From Chlorops oryzae (Eukaryota; Arthropoda; Insecta; Diptera; Chloropidae), in assembly GCA_020466095.1 (NCBI GenBank), contig CM035808.1, forward strand, positions 7,981,133-8,045,132: a stretch of DNA of 64,000 nt. Direction: 5' to 3'. Under the pieces are notes generated by a model. That model worked only from the letters and a program-made list of their open reading frames with translations. It was not told the origin of the DNA and searched no databases. A program made the translations under genes and the position numbers. This document shows, piece after piece, positions 25,011-36,569 of this stretch; position 1 is the first letter of the stretch, and each line of letters starts with the position of its first letter.

Positions 25011-28000
25011 ACCGAACAAAAAGCACAGGGTTATTGAAAGAAAGGCATTATTGGACTCAGTTATTGTGGGAGAAGAAAAGGGGAACAATTTTTCTCTACA
25101 ACATGTGTGGTTATATCCATAATCAGGGAACTTAAATCCTACAATCCCAATTGCAAACGTAGATCAGTTAAAAATATCCCCATAATATTAAATAAATCCA
25201 CACATCTGTGCACGTCTGTAGGCGCTATAAACATATAATAGAGGTCCCCTTTGATATTTATTTAAATTGCGTCCAAGTAGACACACCACCTGGCTTAAGC
25301 GACATCCTCTTCTGTTTGCATACAAAAAAACAGTCGAAGGATATTCATTTCTGTACCTTTGGCCAGCTTTCCATTGAAATCGAGCCTGAATTTTTCAACG
25401 CTCTTTTGCCAAACAGTCAAAGCACTTTTCACCAATTCACACACCTACCGAGCAGAAGCCATCCCCCAACACCATCCCCATCCTCATTCCACTAGTCACC
25501 CAGAGGCTGGCAGCAGACTAGACTCCGCTGTTGGTGCAATCGCAGTTTATTTACATTCCGGTAAAAGCGCGTCTGGGCACTTTCAAAATGTATTCAAATT
25601 GCATTGAAATAACAGTTCATTTACGCGAATGGGCCGAGTGGGGCTCGTGTGTGTGTTTTGCAGCGCCTACCTATGTATGTATGCTCTGGTCTGATGATAC
25701 AGCGGGAAGGGGGATGGTGTATGATGTTGATGCGGTGTGAATGTTGTGTTTGCAATCGCTCGCACCTCAAGTGTTGACCGTTCCGCGTTGCTGATGCCGG
25801 TGGTGTTGCGGCAACGGCTGCTGCCGATGATGCCGCTGCCGCTGCCGATGAGAGCAAACGAATGTAATTGCGAGCGTCATATCAACAGCCGAATGGGGAT
25901 AAATGGAAAATACTTGAAAGCCAATGCAGGAATTCAACTCCTTTTGAAAATGCTCGAAGAAACACTGCCAATTGCGCTCCCGCCCTCTCTATTTTCGCAA
26001 TGATAGCCGGCTTTCAGGCGCTGCATGCGATTTTAAATGCTTGAATGCACTTATTCAAACTGATAAGCATAGAAAATAGAGTCGCCCAAATTGTTATTGG
26101 GGTGTTTTTTCTATTCATTCAATTAATTATTTAAAATGTTTTTCTTTTCATTGCGGTAGTGTTGCCATGTTGAACCACTTTTTCGTAGTTCAGAGGTTTT
26201 GTTTCTTAAAGATGACTAGTCGCCTGTGTCACCATTGCTGAGGCAGTAGTCTCAGTTGATCTAGGGTGATGACTGAATCAGATTTCAAATTCTTAACCCT
26301 TCAATACAAAAAAAAATTTTTTTTTCAATGATAAAATCAGAGAAGGCCAATTTCAGGAAGAGAAAAACGAATCTGAAATTTTTTTTTTTTTTTTTTTTGA
26401 AAAATCTCCATGTAAGGACGAAGCCAGGATAAAGAGGGCTAGGTAAATAAAACTATTTTTAAGGTCAAAGATTGTCAAATCTTTTCCTTATATATATCAT
26501 AGGTATCCATACTATTTAAGAGGGGGTTTAAAGACCTGGAACTACTCCTTAGCACCCAAGGGTGTAACTCAGGCTATGATGAAAAGGGCCTGACTTTTGT
26601 AGTTCAATTTCGTCTTAAAGGGGGATAGAAGGGTCAATCCTACTGTCAAATACGCCATTATTATTAGTATCGTGTGGCTGCCTACAATATAATTGGTTGG
26701 GAAAGTGATTTGAATTTGTGGAAAAAGTGTTGCCACATTCTTTTTAATAATTCTACTGCTTTTAACAAGAGTTTCGTTATAATTATCCCCCATTGAAATA
26801 GCTTCAATTATGCCCTGTTGATCTAAAACCAATTTCGTTACATCAACTACTCGCAGTTCCGCTTTTAAACTTCCATTTTGTTTGCCTTTCAAACCTGTTG
26901 AGAATTGTTTTTTGGGGGGTTTTTTTTTTTTGGAATAACCAGCGTCCCGGGTAAAAATCAACCGAACGCCGCAAAACACAGACCAATGTGAGTGTTGAAA
27001 ATGCATAAAATTCACTTTGTTTTTCACACATCCTGATTAACTTGGTGGAGGCAGCATCAGAAACAACAACACTTGCGATCATTGTGTGCAAAGTTAATTA
27101 AACTACAAAAGCAGCAAAACAAAAATACGACCACCTAAAAACACCAACATCAACACCAACACCAACAAGTACAACAAACATCAAGAGAAGGCAACAAATA
27201 AAAACTGAATGCATGAAGCGCAACATCATCAGCATGAGCAATGAAATAGTGAAGTGCCTGCAGTCAACACTTTACTTGCAGTCTTCATTATGAACTCAGC
27301 CAACCAACCATCCATCCAGCCATCCAAGCCGACCAAGAACTGTGCAAAATGGGAGTAAATAATATGTAACAACGAGAGCAAAGAGCATACGTAACGCATA
27401 GAGTCACGTCAAACAATTTACAAAATTTAATCTTTCATCGAAAACATAACATAAGCTCTTATGTTTTATGTTCTGTGTGCAGAGATAAAAACTTCTTTTG
27501 TGCAAACATTTTTGTTTCGCATTGTGGGTCCTCCAGCATCGCCCGAACGAATCGCCCGAATGAGGCGGCACAACAAAGCACACAAAAAAGTATGTGGGAA
27601 TAGAATAATGATGCCCTCCACGCTGTTAGATTCCTTACAGATCAATAAAATTTGCGCAAACAGATGCTAAGCTGCGCAGCGTTGCGCTGTTGAGTCGCAA
27701 TTCCAATTGAAAGCGTACTGTTAACATGGTCGCGAGTCGGGGGGAAACTTTCGACGCAACTCTACTTTACAGTCGTGTTTGTACTTCGTGCTGCATGCTG
27801 GTCGTTTTTTCTTGATTTTTCTTGCTCGTTCGACGGCTACGTTGTTGGTGGCTCTGGTGCACGAAGGTGTGAAAAAGCTCTCGAACAAAAATTTTTATGC
27901 AAACTCGAAGAGAAGCGAACGCATGAACGCCGAACTTTGCTGCCCGGGTCGCGGTCTCGTATAAATGCGGGATAGCTGGCTTGCAAAAAAGAAGGAGAAT

Positions 28001-28396
28001 ATTGTACTTCGGTTAAAAGTTCCCATATTTAATTACTTGTTTGAACAGAGACCATACAACGTTCCAACCATCGAATGGCGGTAAAATAGAAACGCCAATT
28101 GTGCAAGCTATAAGCCTTGAACTGCTTACAGTTGATTACCTTAATGCGATCATTGCCGGACTTTAGGGGGACGAGTTACAATGAGATTGTACTCTGACGT
28201 TCGCAAAGGACCACTAGTTGTATACCTATTATTTTTCAATTTTGAAGCCCTTATTATAGATGACCTACAGCAATTATTTGGTTTTCTTAAATGTGTTATT
28301 TGGCGATTCCTTAAAATAGATCAGAGTGTCGCAAATTATTTTTTTGAACTTTATAGCGATTTTGTTCCAAAGAGAATATTTTTTATTTGCTTGTTA
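25011..28396. other. Noncoding with two GC-balanced islands
   Basis: 25200-26040 and 26930-27980 are unique-looking islands (candidate regulatory DNA). Between them lie AT-rich sequence and long T runs (26381-26398). An unassigned minus-strand frame at 26569-27027 is listed separately. No TE family was recognised. Confidence 0.5.
26569..27027 (-). CDS. Unassigned open frame with a hydrophobic C-terminal segment (doubtful)
   Basis: The frame opens with GTG; the first ATG is eight codons in. The N-terminal third crosses an A-run and looks noncoding. The last ~105 codons are compositionally protein-like (LKAELRVVDVTKLVLDQQGI, IEAISMGDNYNETLVKSSRI) and end with a hydrophobic stretch (ILIIMAYLTVGLTLL) that could span a membrane. 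A possible splice acceptor (TCTCAACAG) lies just before the protein-like part. No family was recognised; it may be an exon, a transposon-derived fragment or chance. Confidence 0.2.
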   Translation of the reverse strand: MKNKVNFMHFQHSHWSVFCGVRLIFTRDAGYSKKKKPPKKQFSTGLKGKQNGSLKAELRVVDVTKLVLDQQGIIEAISMGDNYNETLVKSSRIIKKNVATLFPQIQITFPTNYIVGSHTILIIMAYLTVGLTLLSPFKTKLNYKSQALFIIA

Positions 28397-28568
28397 CAGT
28401 CAAATTTCCATTGCTCGAACTTCTACAAATCGAATTTTCTATAGCTCGAACTGATTCTGGTGGCAAAAGTCCATATTTTATAAATATTTTCTTTTCCCTA
28501 ACTCGAAGTATCTATAACTGGAACTATTTCATTGGATAATGGTGGTTTGAGCTATGGAAGTTTGATTG
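28397..28568. mobile_element. pogo-like MITE, TA-flanked
   Basis: The left end is CAGTCAAATTTCCATTGCTC and the right end on the minus strand is CAATCAAACTTCCATAGCTC. TA occurs on both sides (28395-28396, 28569-28570). 172 bp; the interior has further CTCGAA motifs and no ORF. Confidence 0.75.
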
Positions 28569-28817
28569 TATGGACTTTATTTGGGCGGCCAGAAGACATT
28601 TAAGAGTTGAAGGTCCCGAGCTATAACCTTAGCCAGCCCATGTCTTTATCCGCTACGACTTAAGATGTTCCCTTTTTAGATTCAACAAACAATTAATATC
28701 CAAGTTTTGTCCTTCAATCTGAAACGAGTCATTGCCTAAGTCAAAGGTAGTGACTGATAACATTTTCCTTCCCGAGGGGATAGTTATTAATCAAAATTAT
28801 TGTTAATAACTTATTAC

Positions 28818-29122
28818 CAGGCACCGATTTAGGATCTGGCAAGCCAGGCAAATACCCAGGAGCGACAATTCCTCATAGATATCGATCCCTTTTCGCGAAT
28901 TCATCGTATTTGTTCTAGAGCCTTCAACTCATCCCCTGGCAAAATCTTATAGCCCTAAGCACTGATGGAGATAATGCGGAACTAGATTTAGCTTATACAC
29001 AGTCTCATACCATAATTTCACGAAAATGGGTCGATATGCGACAGCAGTACCCCATTAATGCCACCGTAGGGTCGGTAAAAAGGTTTTTGCCTAAAGTAGC
29101 ATAAAAGCTGGATTGTGTCCTG
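28818..29122. mobile_element. hAT-like MITE with near-perfect 8-bp target duplication
   Basis: Starts CAGGCACCGATTTAGG and ends GGATTGTGTCCTG (minus strand CAGGACACAATCC). Flanks are CTTATTAC (28810-28817) and CTTATTAG (29123-29130), 7 of 8 matching. 305 bp, noncoding. Related to 9888-10211. Confidence 0.7.
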
Positions 29123-29130
29123 CTTATTAG

Positions 29131-29819
29131 GGCCTGGATCTAGCAGTATCAGTCTGATACTATGATACTATCAGATAAAGAAAATAAGAAATCGTATGGT
29201 TTGGACCTGGCAGAGGTTAACGATCCATTTTCTATGCTGGTTAGAATTCAAAGAAACACTTTTACGTCTTTCAAAAGGGCTTTAGCTTTCCGACGACGGA
29301 CTTAGGCCACAACATCGAGTCTCGGAGGGGAGGTATTTGATATTATCGATACGTGGACAGAAATAATGTATTCCCCGCGCCCGTCTCTAGACTGAACACC
29401 CAAGCCGGAGACAGCAAACAGGATAAGTTACTGCCTTAATTTTGATTATCTGCGATTGATTTTTGGAAGTTTTTTTTTTTAGATTGCTTTGTTATTTCAG
29501 CATTGTTAATTCTCACTTTGTAATATAAGAATATTCATAGAGATCCATTTTGAATAGTAGGGGTCTTCCCGTTGCCTTGCAACCTTTGAAAACTCGTAAT
29601 TCAAGAAGGTTTAGAATTAAATGAACGAAGTTTTGTATGAAAAATTTACATTTTTCCGCTTTTTCGATCTTAACACGTTTAAGGGAAGACCCACAACTGT
29701 TATTTACGTGGCCAAGGATAATCTGACCTCCGTTTAGAGATATTGGATCAAAAATATTAGTGATTAATATGGTGATTAAATTCCTCTATCGAAAGACCTT
29801 GATTTATCCACAGTCCATA
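29131..29819. other. Noncoding; possible short inverted pair
   Basis: No gene. GGGGTCTTCCC at about 29560-29570 and GGGAAGACCC at 29683-29692 form a 10-bp inverted pair about 130 bp apart, too weak to call an element. Confidence 0.3.
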
Positions 29820-32639
29820 TAAAAAAGTCTCCCATTCATCCAGCCAGCCCGCAACGGCCGTAGTCAAAACAACGCATTGGAAATCCAGTTCGTCAAAGAG
29901 TTGTCTTTGCCACCGCATGACCATAAATCCCATCGATTACGACTTATTTCCTAAATGTGCTTCTTTTCGACGCTTGAAGCGTTGCTCTTCTCACCGCTTT
30001 AGTTGATGCTTCAGCGTGTAAATTGATGGCAATCGTAAACTTACACACAGCGCACAAAGCCCACCACCACCACCACCATCAGCACCATCTGACCATATAA
30101 GATTCCTTTACGCGCCAGGCCAAGGCATTTTGGGCCGACTAGCGCCAACGTTGAAGTACAAAAACACCAACAAAAGCCCATAAATGTCTGGCTTAGTAGA
30201 TACTACTGCCATCAAGCCCATAAACTGTGTATGTGTGCGCGAGGTTGCCACTATGCTAAATCATACCCGCGCCTGGTTGGTCGAATCATTTAAATCATCG
30301 CACCATTTTGAGTGGAAAAGAACGGTCTCCAGTTGGAAAAGTCGCTTTTGTCAAGAGAGACATACATTCGGAACTCACACAAGTGCACACACTCGCGGTG
30401 CTCGCACACATGTTCAGCGTACCGTCTGACCCCTCGTTTGACGGCAGACGTTGGTGTTGTACATCTTCGCCTTAATAGTGTCAAACTGCACACCATGACG
30501 CTCGGCCGGTTCACCTATTAAACAGGTCTGCTCCGCTCATTAGTATTGGTGTTGCTGTGCTCTTGTGCTGTTGGTGTTTGGCTTTGTTTTCTTAACGGTG
30601 GCAAAAGCAAAAGCAGTCGTCAACGCTTAGCCTCTTTGTTTAGTGTCACTGACGCCTGTCGTGCCATCTTTGTCGCACCCATTCGCCGTCGCGCTGCTTC
30701 CTAAGTGCAACGCCATTCTCGCCCCGCTCTCACACAAGAGATGAGTGCCTGTGCCTGTGCCACTGTACGTACGTGTGTGTGTGTGTGTGTGTGGTCGAGT
30801 GTCTGTCGCTGATGAGAGATGTGGTTAAAGTTGTCACACAGGTTTTGCTCGCATTCGCAGTCCCATTTTAACGGCTCCAAGAAGACACTCACTCACACAA
30901 TCACACACTCACATATGGATGTGTTCGAGTTTCACACACAGATAGATAGTACGCTCAGTGTTACACTCAGCCTCAGTCGATTTTCTCAATATGGTCAAAA
31001 CATTTCCGAAACTGCTGGGCGAGTATGTGTGTGTGTGTATGTTTTGTTTGTTGGGCTTCGTTGCCGTCACTGTTAACGATGCATGCTTCTTGGGTGCTCT
31101 ATATGTTGTGTGTGTGTGTGCGTGTGTGTCCGTTTGTTTTGCTTTTCTTGCTCTCATTTGAGTACTTAAGAAGTTGATTATTAACACAAATACACAAGCT
31201 CAATACCATACGATGTCACCATTTGTTATTGCTGGCTCTTTCCCTCTAATTTAGAGCACCATAAGCCCATAACCGTCGACTGTGCTGTGTACTGTATATG
31301 CCCTCCTCGTACTTGTTTGGACGCTGGTGACAAAGTTACCGTTTTTTTTTTTTTTTGCGCCCTGCTCTACTAATTCTTATTCATTCGCACTCTCTGCATG
31401 GCGGCGAGACTCTCGACTCCCAACTACCGACTCTCTTATGCTATATATGTATGGCTATATCTGTCAACACAAATTACTTCGTGTTCGATTGAGAGATTGT
31501 CATACAGTAGAGGTATAAGCGGAGTGCCTCCTTTGACACTTCCCCCCAAAGTTGTTGCATCTCCTAGCCGCGGCGGCACGGATAATCCGAATCTGTGTGT
31601 AGTTTGTCGCTTGATTTCGCCTTACTTCTCACTTGTTCCTTTGTGTGATTTTTTTTCGTTTCTTCTTCTTATTGGAATTTGTCGCGTTGTCTCGTATTAT
31701 AGTGTCGTCTCTCTCTGTCCCTGTGTTCTGACGCCATACCACACAACTTAAGGTGCAAATATGTAGGTAGATGTTTCTTCTTCTGTCTTATGCCAGCTAA
31801 TATGCTCAACGCTCTCGCGCGCGCCTCACGTTTCGTTCGGCTGTCGTCACACTTTGTTATTGAGAAAATTGTCAACCGAAGTTTCGAGTCACAAAATGCC
31901 ACCCACCCATTAAGCGCAACACCACAGAGCACACCCGACCGCACCGACCCCGCTCGCACTGGTCTATCCACGAATTTGGTCAGTTTGCTGTCGCATTGTG
32001 TTGTTGTCTCTTTCTCTGTGGCTGCTTTCACACCCGCTCCAATCAGACTGGCGCTGGCCGCTCGACGTCTTGTCTTGACTTTCTCACCTTCTGTCCTGTG
32101 TCACGTCACACACTTTGTCTACGCTTGCTTTATGCTGGGATTAAGCAGCGCTTTTTTTTCTTCTTTTTTTTTTTGGTTTGTTTTGTGTTTTGGCCAACTC
32201 TCTCGTTCTCTCTCTCATTCTCGCTACTTCTCTGCTAACAAACTGCCATGCTCACCTCATACAATTAAAACACTCATACACTGACTCACCCATACACTGG
32301 GCCGACGGCAGTGCGCGCACTCGTTTCCGAGTGTTGAGTTTCTTATTGGAACTGGATTTCCCCTCAATTGAGCGCTCGCTCGCTCGCTGGCTTAGCGACT
32401 TGCTTCGTACGCGTGCAGTTGCGCGCGAGTGTGTGTGTGTGTGTGTGTTGAATTGTGTACGAATGCCTTTTTGGGGGTTGCGACGTTGTTGGCATGTGTG
32501 CATTTTCCAGTTCGCAAGCGACCGGCGTGTAAAACGTATCAAAGTGAGAAGTGCTGCGTGTCGTAAGTTGACGCGTCTGACGCCTTTCTCGTGCGGTTTT
32601 CACGAATTTTCGTGTTTTTCTTCGTCGATTTAACCGGAT
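29820..32639 (+). promoter_or_regulatory. Promoter-proximal upstream region of bi, GT/pyrimidine-rich
   Basis: There is no convincing gene here. The sequence is GC-balanced and unique-looking, with (GT)n tracts at 30773-30793, 31025-31040, about 31105-31130 and 32429-32448, a CT/GAGA-type tract at about 32196-32225, and a CGCT repeat at about 32374-32390. GAGA-type tracts are typical binding sites of the fly GAGA factor near developmental promoters. Together with the A-rich leader downstream this is the likely core-promoter neighbourhood. No TATA box or initiator could be assigned with confidence. Confidence 0.4.
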
Positions 32640-33133
32640 TCTAAGCATTCACAAAACCATGCATTCAATTAGCATCCTCCAACACGTTTTTCCATTAAAA
32701 AAAAAAGTCCTTTCAACAGTGAAAACCGAGAATTTATCGAAAAGAAAAATACAAAAATACCCACGAATGAGATAATAAAGTGCAAATCAAATTAAATGAA
32801 GAAAATCAGCGAGAACCACGTCGGTGAAAAAGCTTTCAAGTGCAATTATATTTGAAAAATTGTGTAAAGATTCAACAAAGAAAATTAAAAATTAAAATTA
32901 AAATAATGAAAAATTAAGAAAAATAAAAAATCCAACAACAACATCATATTTTGTGTGAAAAACGAAGAAATAAAGCGTTGCATCCGTTCACTGCCACGTT
33001 TATTTTGCATAAACAACAACAAGAACAACAGAGAAAAACAGAGCCCTCGATTCTTGTTCAATTGAAACAACAGCACCGTGTCCTCCGGCTGCTCTCGGTC
33101 CGACTCGACTCATCCGCGCCAATTCAAACTGTA
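32640..33133 (+). promoter_or_regulatory. Probable bi 5' leader, A-rich
   Basis: Immediately upstream of the bi start the + strand becomes strongly A-rich (about 32690-33060: AAAAT, CAACAA and GAAAA runs) after a GT- and pyrimidine-rich stretch. Such A-rich, CAA-containing leaders are common in fly regulatory genes. No ATG-initiated long uORF enters the bi frame; a frame opening at 32951 starts with TTG, not ATG. The exact transcription start is not visible, and an unseen 5' UTR intron cannot be excluded. Confidence 0.5.
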
Positions 33134-33139
33134 ATGTAA
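33134..33139 (+). promoter_or_regulatory. Minimal upstream ORF (ATG-TAA) overlapping the bi start codon
   Basis: The bases ATGTAATG at 33134-33141 contain ATG immediately followed by TAA, and the last A of that stop is the first base of the bi ATG (33139). Both ATGs have G at -3. Start-stop elements of this kind can stall or recycle ribosomes, and overlapping TAATG arrangements permit termination-reinitiation. The sequence is directly visible; a regulatory effect is inferred. Confidence 0.5.
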
Positions 33140-33636
33140 TGAGATACGACGTCCAGGAGCTGCTTCATCAGTCTGCTGAAGATCCATTCGCAAGGTTCGC
33201 AAATGGGATGGCATATCATCCATTCCTGCAACTTTCTCGGCCCACTGACTTCAGCGTCTCGTCGCTGTTGACGGCGGGTAGTCAAGCGACTCCCCAAGCG
33301 ACGACGCCCGGTGGCGGCGACGCCACCCTTGCCGCCTCATCGTCGCCCTCGTCGTCCACATCCATCACAAATCTTAGCTGCGGAAGTTCGATTGCCGCCG
33401 CTGCAGCCGCCGCCGCCGCCGCTGCTGCTGCTGCCGCCGCGGCTGCAACATCGCAAACGCAATTCAATCAATTAACGCCTTCAACACCAGGAAGTGCCGC
33501 TGGCAGTGGCAGTGCGAGTGGGCTGCTCCACCAGACGCCGCTGCGTCTCAACGCTGGTCAATCGTCGCCTGTTGGTGGGCAACAGCCTCCCTTGTTTTCA
33601 CCTGGCAGCAATCACAATAACAGCAATTGCAGTAGC

Positions 33637-33678
<42 letters not shown>

Positions 33679-34304
33679 AGTAGTAGTAGTTCAAGTAGTA
33701 AAAATAATCATCACAACAACAATAACAACAATAACGATTCGAATAGCAGCAATAACAATTTACCGTCGGTAACAGCGAGCGCCCACCTACAGCCAGTACC
33801 CGGTTCAACGAGTCAACCGCCGCACCCAGCGCATTCATTAGCACCCCCGCATCATTCGCCGCAGCACCAGCCACCGCCACCGCAGCATCCGCAACATCCG
33901 CAGCATCCACAGCATCCGCAGCATCCGCATCACTCACCCATAACGGGGCATCCGGCGCTGGGGCATTTGCCGCAGCAGCCACCGTACTTTCCGGCCGCAG
34001 CACTAGCTGCGTTGGCCGGCAGCCCCGCCGGTCCACATCCAGGGTTGTACCCCGGAGGACTGCGTTTCCCGCCGCACCACCCGCACGCCCATCATCCGCT
34101 CGGGAATCCGTACACCACAGCCGAAGACGTTGTGCTGGCCTCGGCTGTCGCGCATCAGCTCCATCCCGCCATGAGACCGCTGCGAGCGCTCCAGCCGGAA
34201 GACGATGGTGTCGTCGACGACCCAAAGGTGACACTGGAAGGCAAGGATCTGTGGGAAAAGTTTCATAAGCTGGGCACGGAAATGGTGATTACGAAGAGTG
34301 GACG
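33139..34304 (+). CDS. bi: First coding exon of bifid/optomotor-blind (Tbx2/3-type T-box transcription factor), 5' part only
   Basis: Seen: an ATG-initiated frame of 388 codons plus 2 nt. The N-terminus contains MAYHPF (residues 24-29), which also occurs near the N-terminus of vertebrate Tbx2/3, followed by FSVSSLL (38-44), an 18-residue Ala run (86-103), a 14-residue Asn run (167-180), then Ser and further Asn, and QHP repeats (about 249-265). The exon ends in [20 protein letters not shown] and ITKSG, the start of the T-box DNA-binding domain (about residue 361 on). Known: in Drosophila omb is a nuclear DNA-binding regulator of wing, leg, optic-lobe and abdominal patterning downstream of Dpp/Wg; the T-box binds TCACACCT-like half-sites. 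The split codon is CG|N, so residue 389 is Arg whatever base follows. The rest of the T-box and the C-terminus lie beyond the window. The start is chosen because the conserved N-terminal sequence begins there; a minimal ATG-TAA lies just upstream. Family is very sure; orthology to bi rather than another Tbx2/3 copy is likely. Confidence 0.95.
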
Positions 34305-34310
34305 GTGAGT
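34305..34310 (+). other. Splice donor (GTGAGT), phase 2, of bi exon 1
   Basis: GTGAGT follows ..AGT GGA CG. Reading through would hit TGA one codon later, so splicing is required for a T-box. Tbx2/3-subfamily genes are known to have an intron at the corresponding place after the ITKSGR motif. No T-box continuation (RMFPQMK-like) is found in any + frame downstream, so the intron runs past the window end (at least 29.7 kb). Confidence 0.93.
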
Positions 34311-35512
34311 AAATGCAAAATTATTACACTGATGTTTTCTCTGAAATAGTGGATAGTGCTGGTGTGATCGAATATTAGAATTGCCGTCGGTAAATAGAAT
34401 AAGTATGAACGGAAATTCGAATGTAAGAGAAAAGGTTTCACGTGTATAAAAGGAACTGAGCAGTTCTTGAGAGAGATTTCTTAGGGATAGCCTCTTCCCA
34501 ATTTAAGGGTACCCGAAACTTTTCTTCACAGAAGGACAATGTTACGATGAGTGCTGCTTACTGAAAAGTGGCAGTGGTGACGGAATTTTCTCAATAATTT
34601 GTATCAGGGAAATTCTATTGCGTCACAATCACTTTTTTTTATAATTTTTTCGTAATTTTTAAAACAAACAGGACTCTCAAGGATTTGCAGTTATGAAAAC
34701 TTTTAACAACAGTTAAGCAAATGAAATTACCTAACTGCTCAGAATGGCTCTGACGGTTGTGATTTGTAGGACCATTTTGGGTGGAATTGCCCATCAGAGC
34801 TTAAGGATATATAACAGACTATGTATATCAAAAGCGAAAGTAATTGATGAAAGGGGTCAACAAATTTTGAAGGGAATCATAGGTCCATGCATCCCGATGG
34901 CTGGGGAAAATAGGCCATGGGAGGAGGGTTCGGATAGTATTTTACGCTCTTCCGTTAAAGCAATGGACAATTAATGACCTCAAATCAAATATAGGTAACT
35001 TAGCCATTTCAATCGCACCGAAGACAGGTAGACCTTCAAATTAAATTGTAATTTTTAGTGCCGAACTTTTTTTTTGTCATTTTTTAAATGTTTTTTTTCC
35101 ATATTTATTTAACTTTTTGATCGTTTAAAGTATAATTTGCTTTGCATTACCTAAATAAATACAATTTTTGAAGCCTTTGAAGTGTACGAACGTCTTCAGA
35201 AACGATTCATACTTTATCAGTCGAGAAATTTATCCAATCCTTATAGGCAAAATTAACCCATGAATGTTTTTCGATTCCCGGATACGGAAACATGTAAGAT
35301 TTGACCCAAAAAATGTATCCATTTTGACGGAAAATTATTCAATTCATTCCAAGCTCTCCGCGACAATTACACAAGTTTACAGAATTTTTTCCCGGAACCG
35401 CTAAATGCATTTTTCTTATGGACTTTGGCTTTCTAAACACGAAAAAAAATTTATAAAAATTTCAATGGAAGCGTTTTTTTTATATTGATTTTTTAAAAGA
35501 AAAAAATTTTTT
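34311..35512. other. Intron start, no recognised features
   Basis: AT-rich, without a convincing ORF or repeat. The ORF at 34744-34974 has no recognisable domain. Confidence 0.5.
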
Positions 35513-35516
35513 TTAA

Positions 35517-35803
35517 AGCGGGTATTGCGGCTTTTTTGAACAGAATAATGCTTCATCTGATTTAAATAAATTTTCCTTCATAGTAAAGAAAACTAGCCCT
35601 TCTAACACGCTTTAAGATCCATCAAGAAATATTATTTGAGCCTATATTTTTAGGAAAAAATTCATAAAATTTTTCATTTATCGATTCATTTTTTATTTAA
35701 AATTGTTTTTTCCGCCAACAAAATGAGGAATTATGTCTGCAAAACCCATGCACAAGTGGGAAATTTATAATTTTATCCGTGAGGAAAAAGCTGCAATACC
35801 CCC
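35517..35803. mobile_element. piggyBac-like MITE (TTAA-flanked)
   Basis: TTAA at 35513-35516 and 35804-35807 flanks AGCGGGTATTGCGGCTTTTT on the left and, on the minus strand, GGGGGTATTGCAGCTTTTTC on the right. 287 bp, AT-rich, no ORF. Confidence 0.6.
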
Positions 35804-35969
35804 TTAAAAAGGTTTTTTTTTTCTTTTAAAATTCTATACAACACCCTACAGGAAAGTTTTGTTTTAAAATTAGTGTTTAGAATCCCATAGTCCATAAGAA
35901 AAAGGTGCATTAAGGTGTTCAGAAAAAATTAAAATAAAATAAAAGCTCTCGGGAATATTATAAACGGTA

Positions 35970-36569
35970 CACAGAGCCAAAACTGCCTAATAGATTCAAG
36001 AAGATTTTCTCTATGAAACGTTTTTAGGCTAAGGGGTACCCCAGCAAAAGAAGAGAAGATTTTCCAAAGAGATTCCTTATTATTTTAATGTGGTAAATCT
36101 TTTTAATTTTATCAAGAAGGGAAACACATGAAATCAAGAAGAAAACTAGTTATTCATAATTTTTTGCACTCAATTTCCGTTATTTTTGGCACCAAAAAAA
36201 AAAACAATCCATAGAGAAACACTTCTTGATTCCATTAGGTTTTATACTGAATTGTATTAAAAATGGATTTCTTATTGATTTCATTGGGCTATCTTCTTGA
36301 TTTTTTCAAAAAGGTATTCTTATTGATTTCATTAGGTTCCTGTAAGATTATGGGTAAACAATCTTCTTAATTTATTTAATAAGGAAAACCTTTTTGAAAA
36401 AATCAATAAGAATTCATAATAAAAGCAACAAGTTTTTTTCTTGACTTATTCAAAAATGTTTTCCTTATTACAATAATGAGACTTTCTTCTTGAAAAAAAA
36501 AACCATAGAGATATCTTATTAATTTTGTTCTATTTTATTTGGTATTTATATTGTACTGTTTTCTCTGTG
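35970..36569. mobile_element. 600-bp TA-flanked TIR element with TACACAGAG ends
   Basis: TA at 35968-35969 and 36570-36571; ends CACAGAGCCAAAAC and, inverted, CACAGAGAAAACAG. The interior is filled with TTCTTGATT / AATCAAGAAG and CTTATTGATTTCATTAGG motifs in both orientations. No transposase frame. Same end type as the elements at 4833, 38849, 58660 and 63284. Confidence 0.6.

Noticed and set aside
29560..29692. MITE with GGGTCTTCCC ends
   Set aside because: Only 10 bp of inverted repeat, no matching flanks, so it may be chance.
32951..33139. 62-codon upstream ORF ending at the bi start
   Set aside because: Its first codon is TTG; the only ATG in that frame is the one immediately before its stop, so only the minimal ATG-TAA is reported.
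33548..34234. 228-codon minus-strand ORF antisense to the bi exon
   Set aside because: It exists because the opposite strand is made of codon-periodic repeats (GCN, AAC, CAGCATCCG); it has poly-Cys and Ala/Asp repeats typical of such shadows and no recognisable domain.
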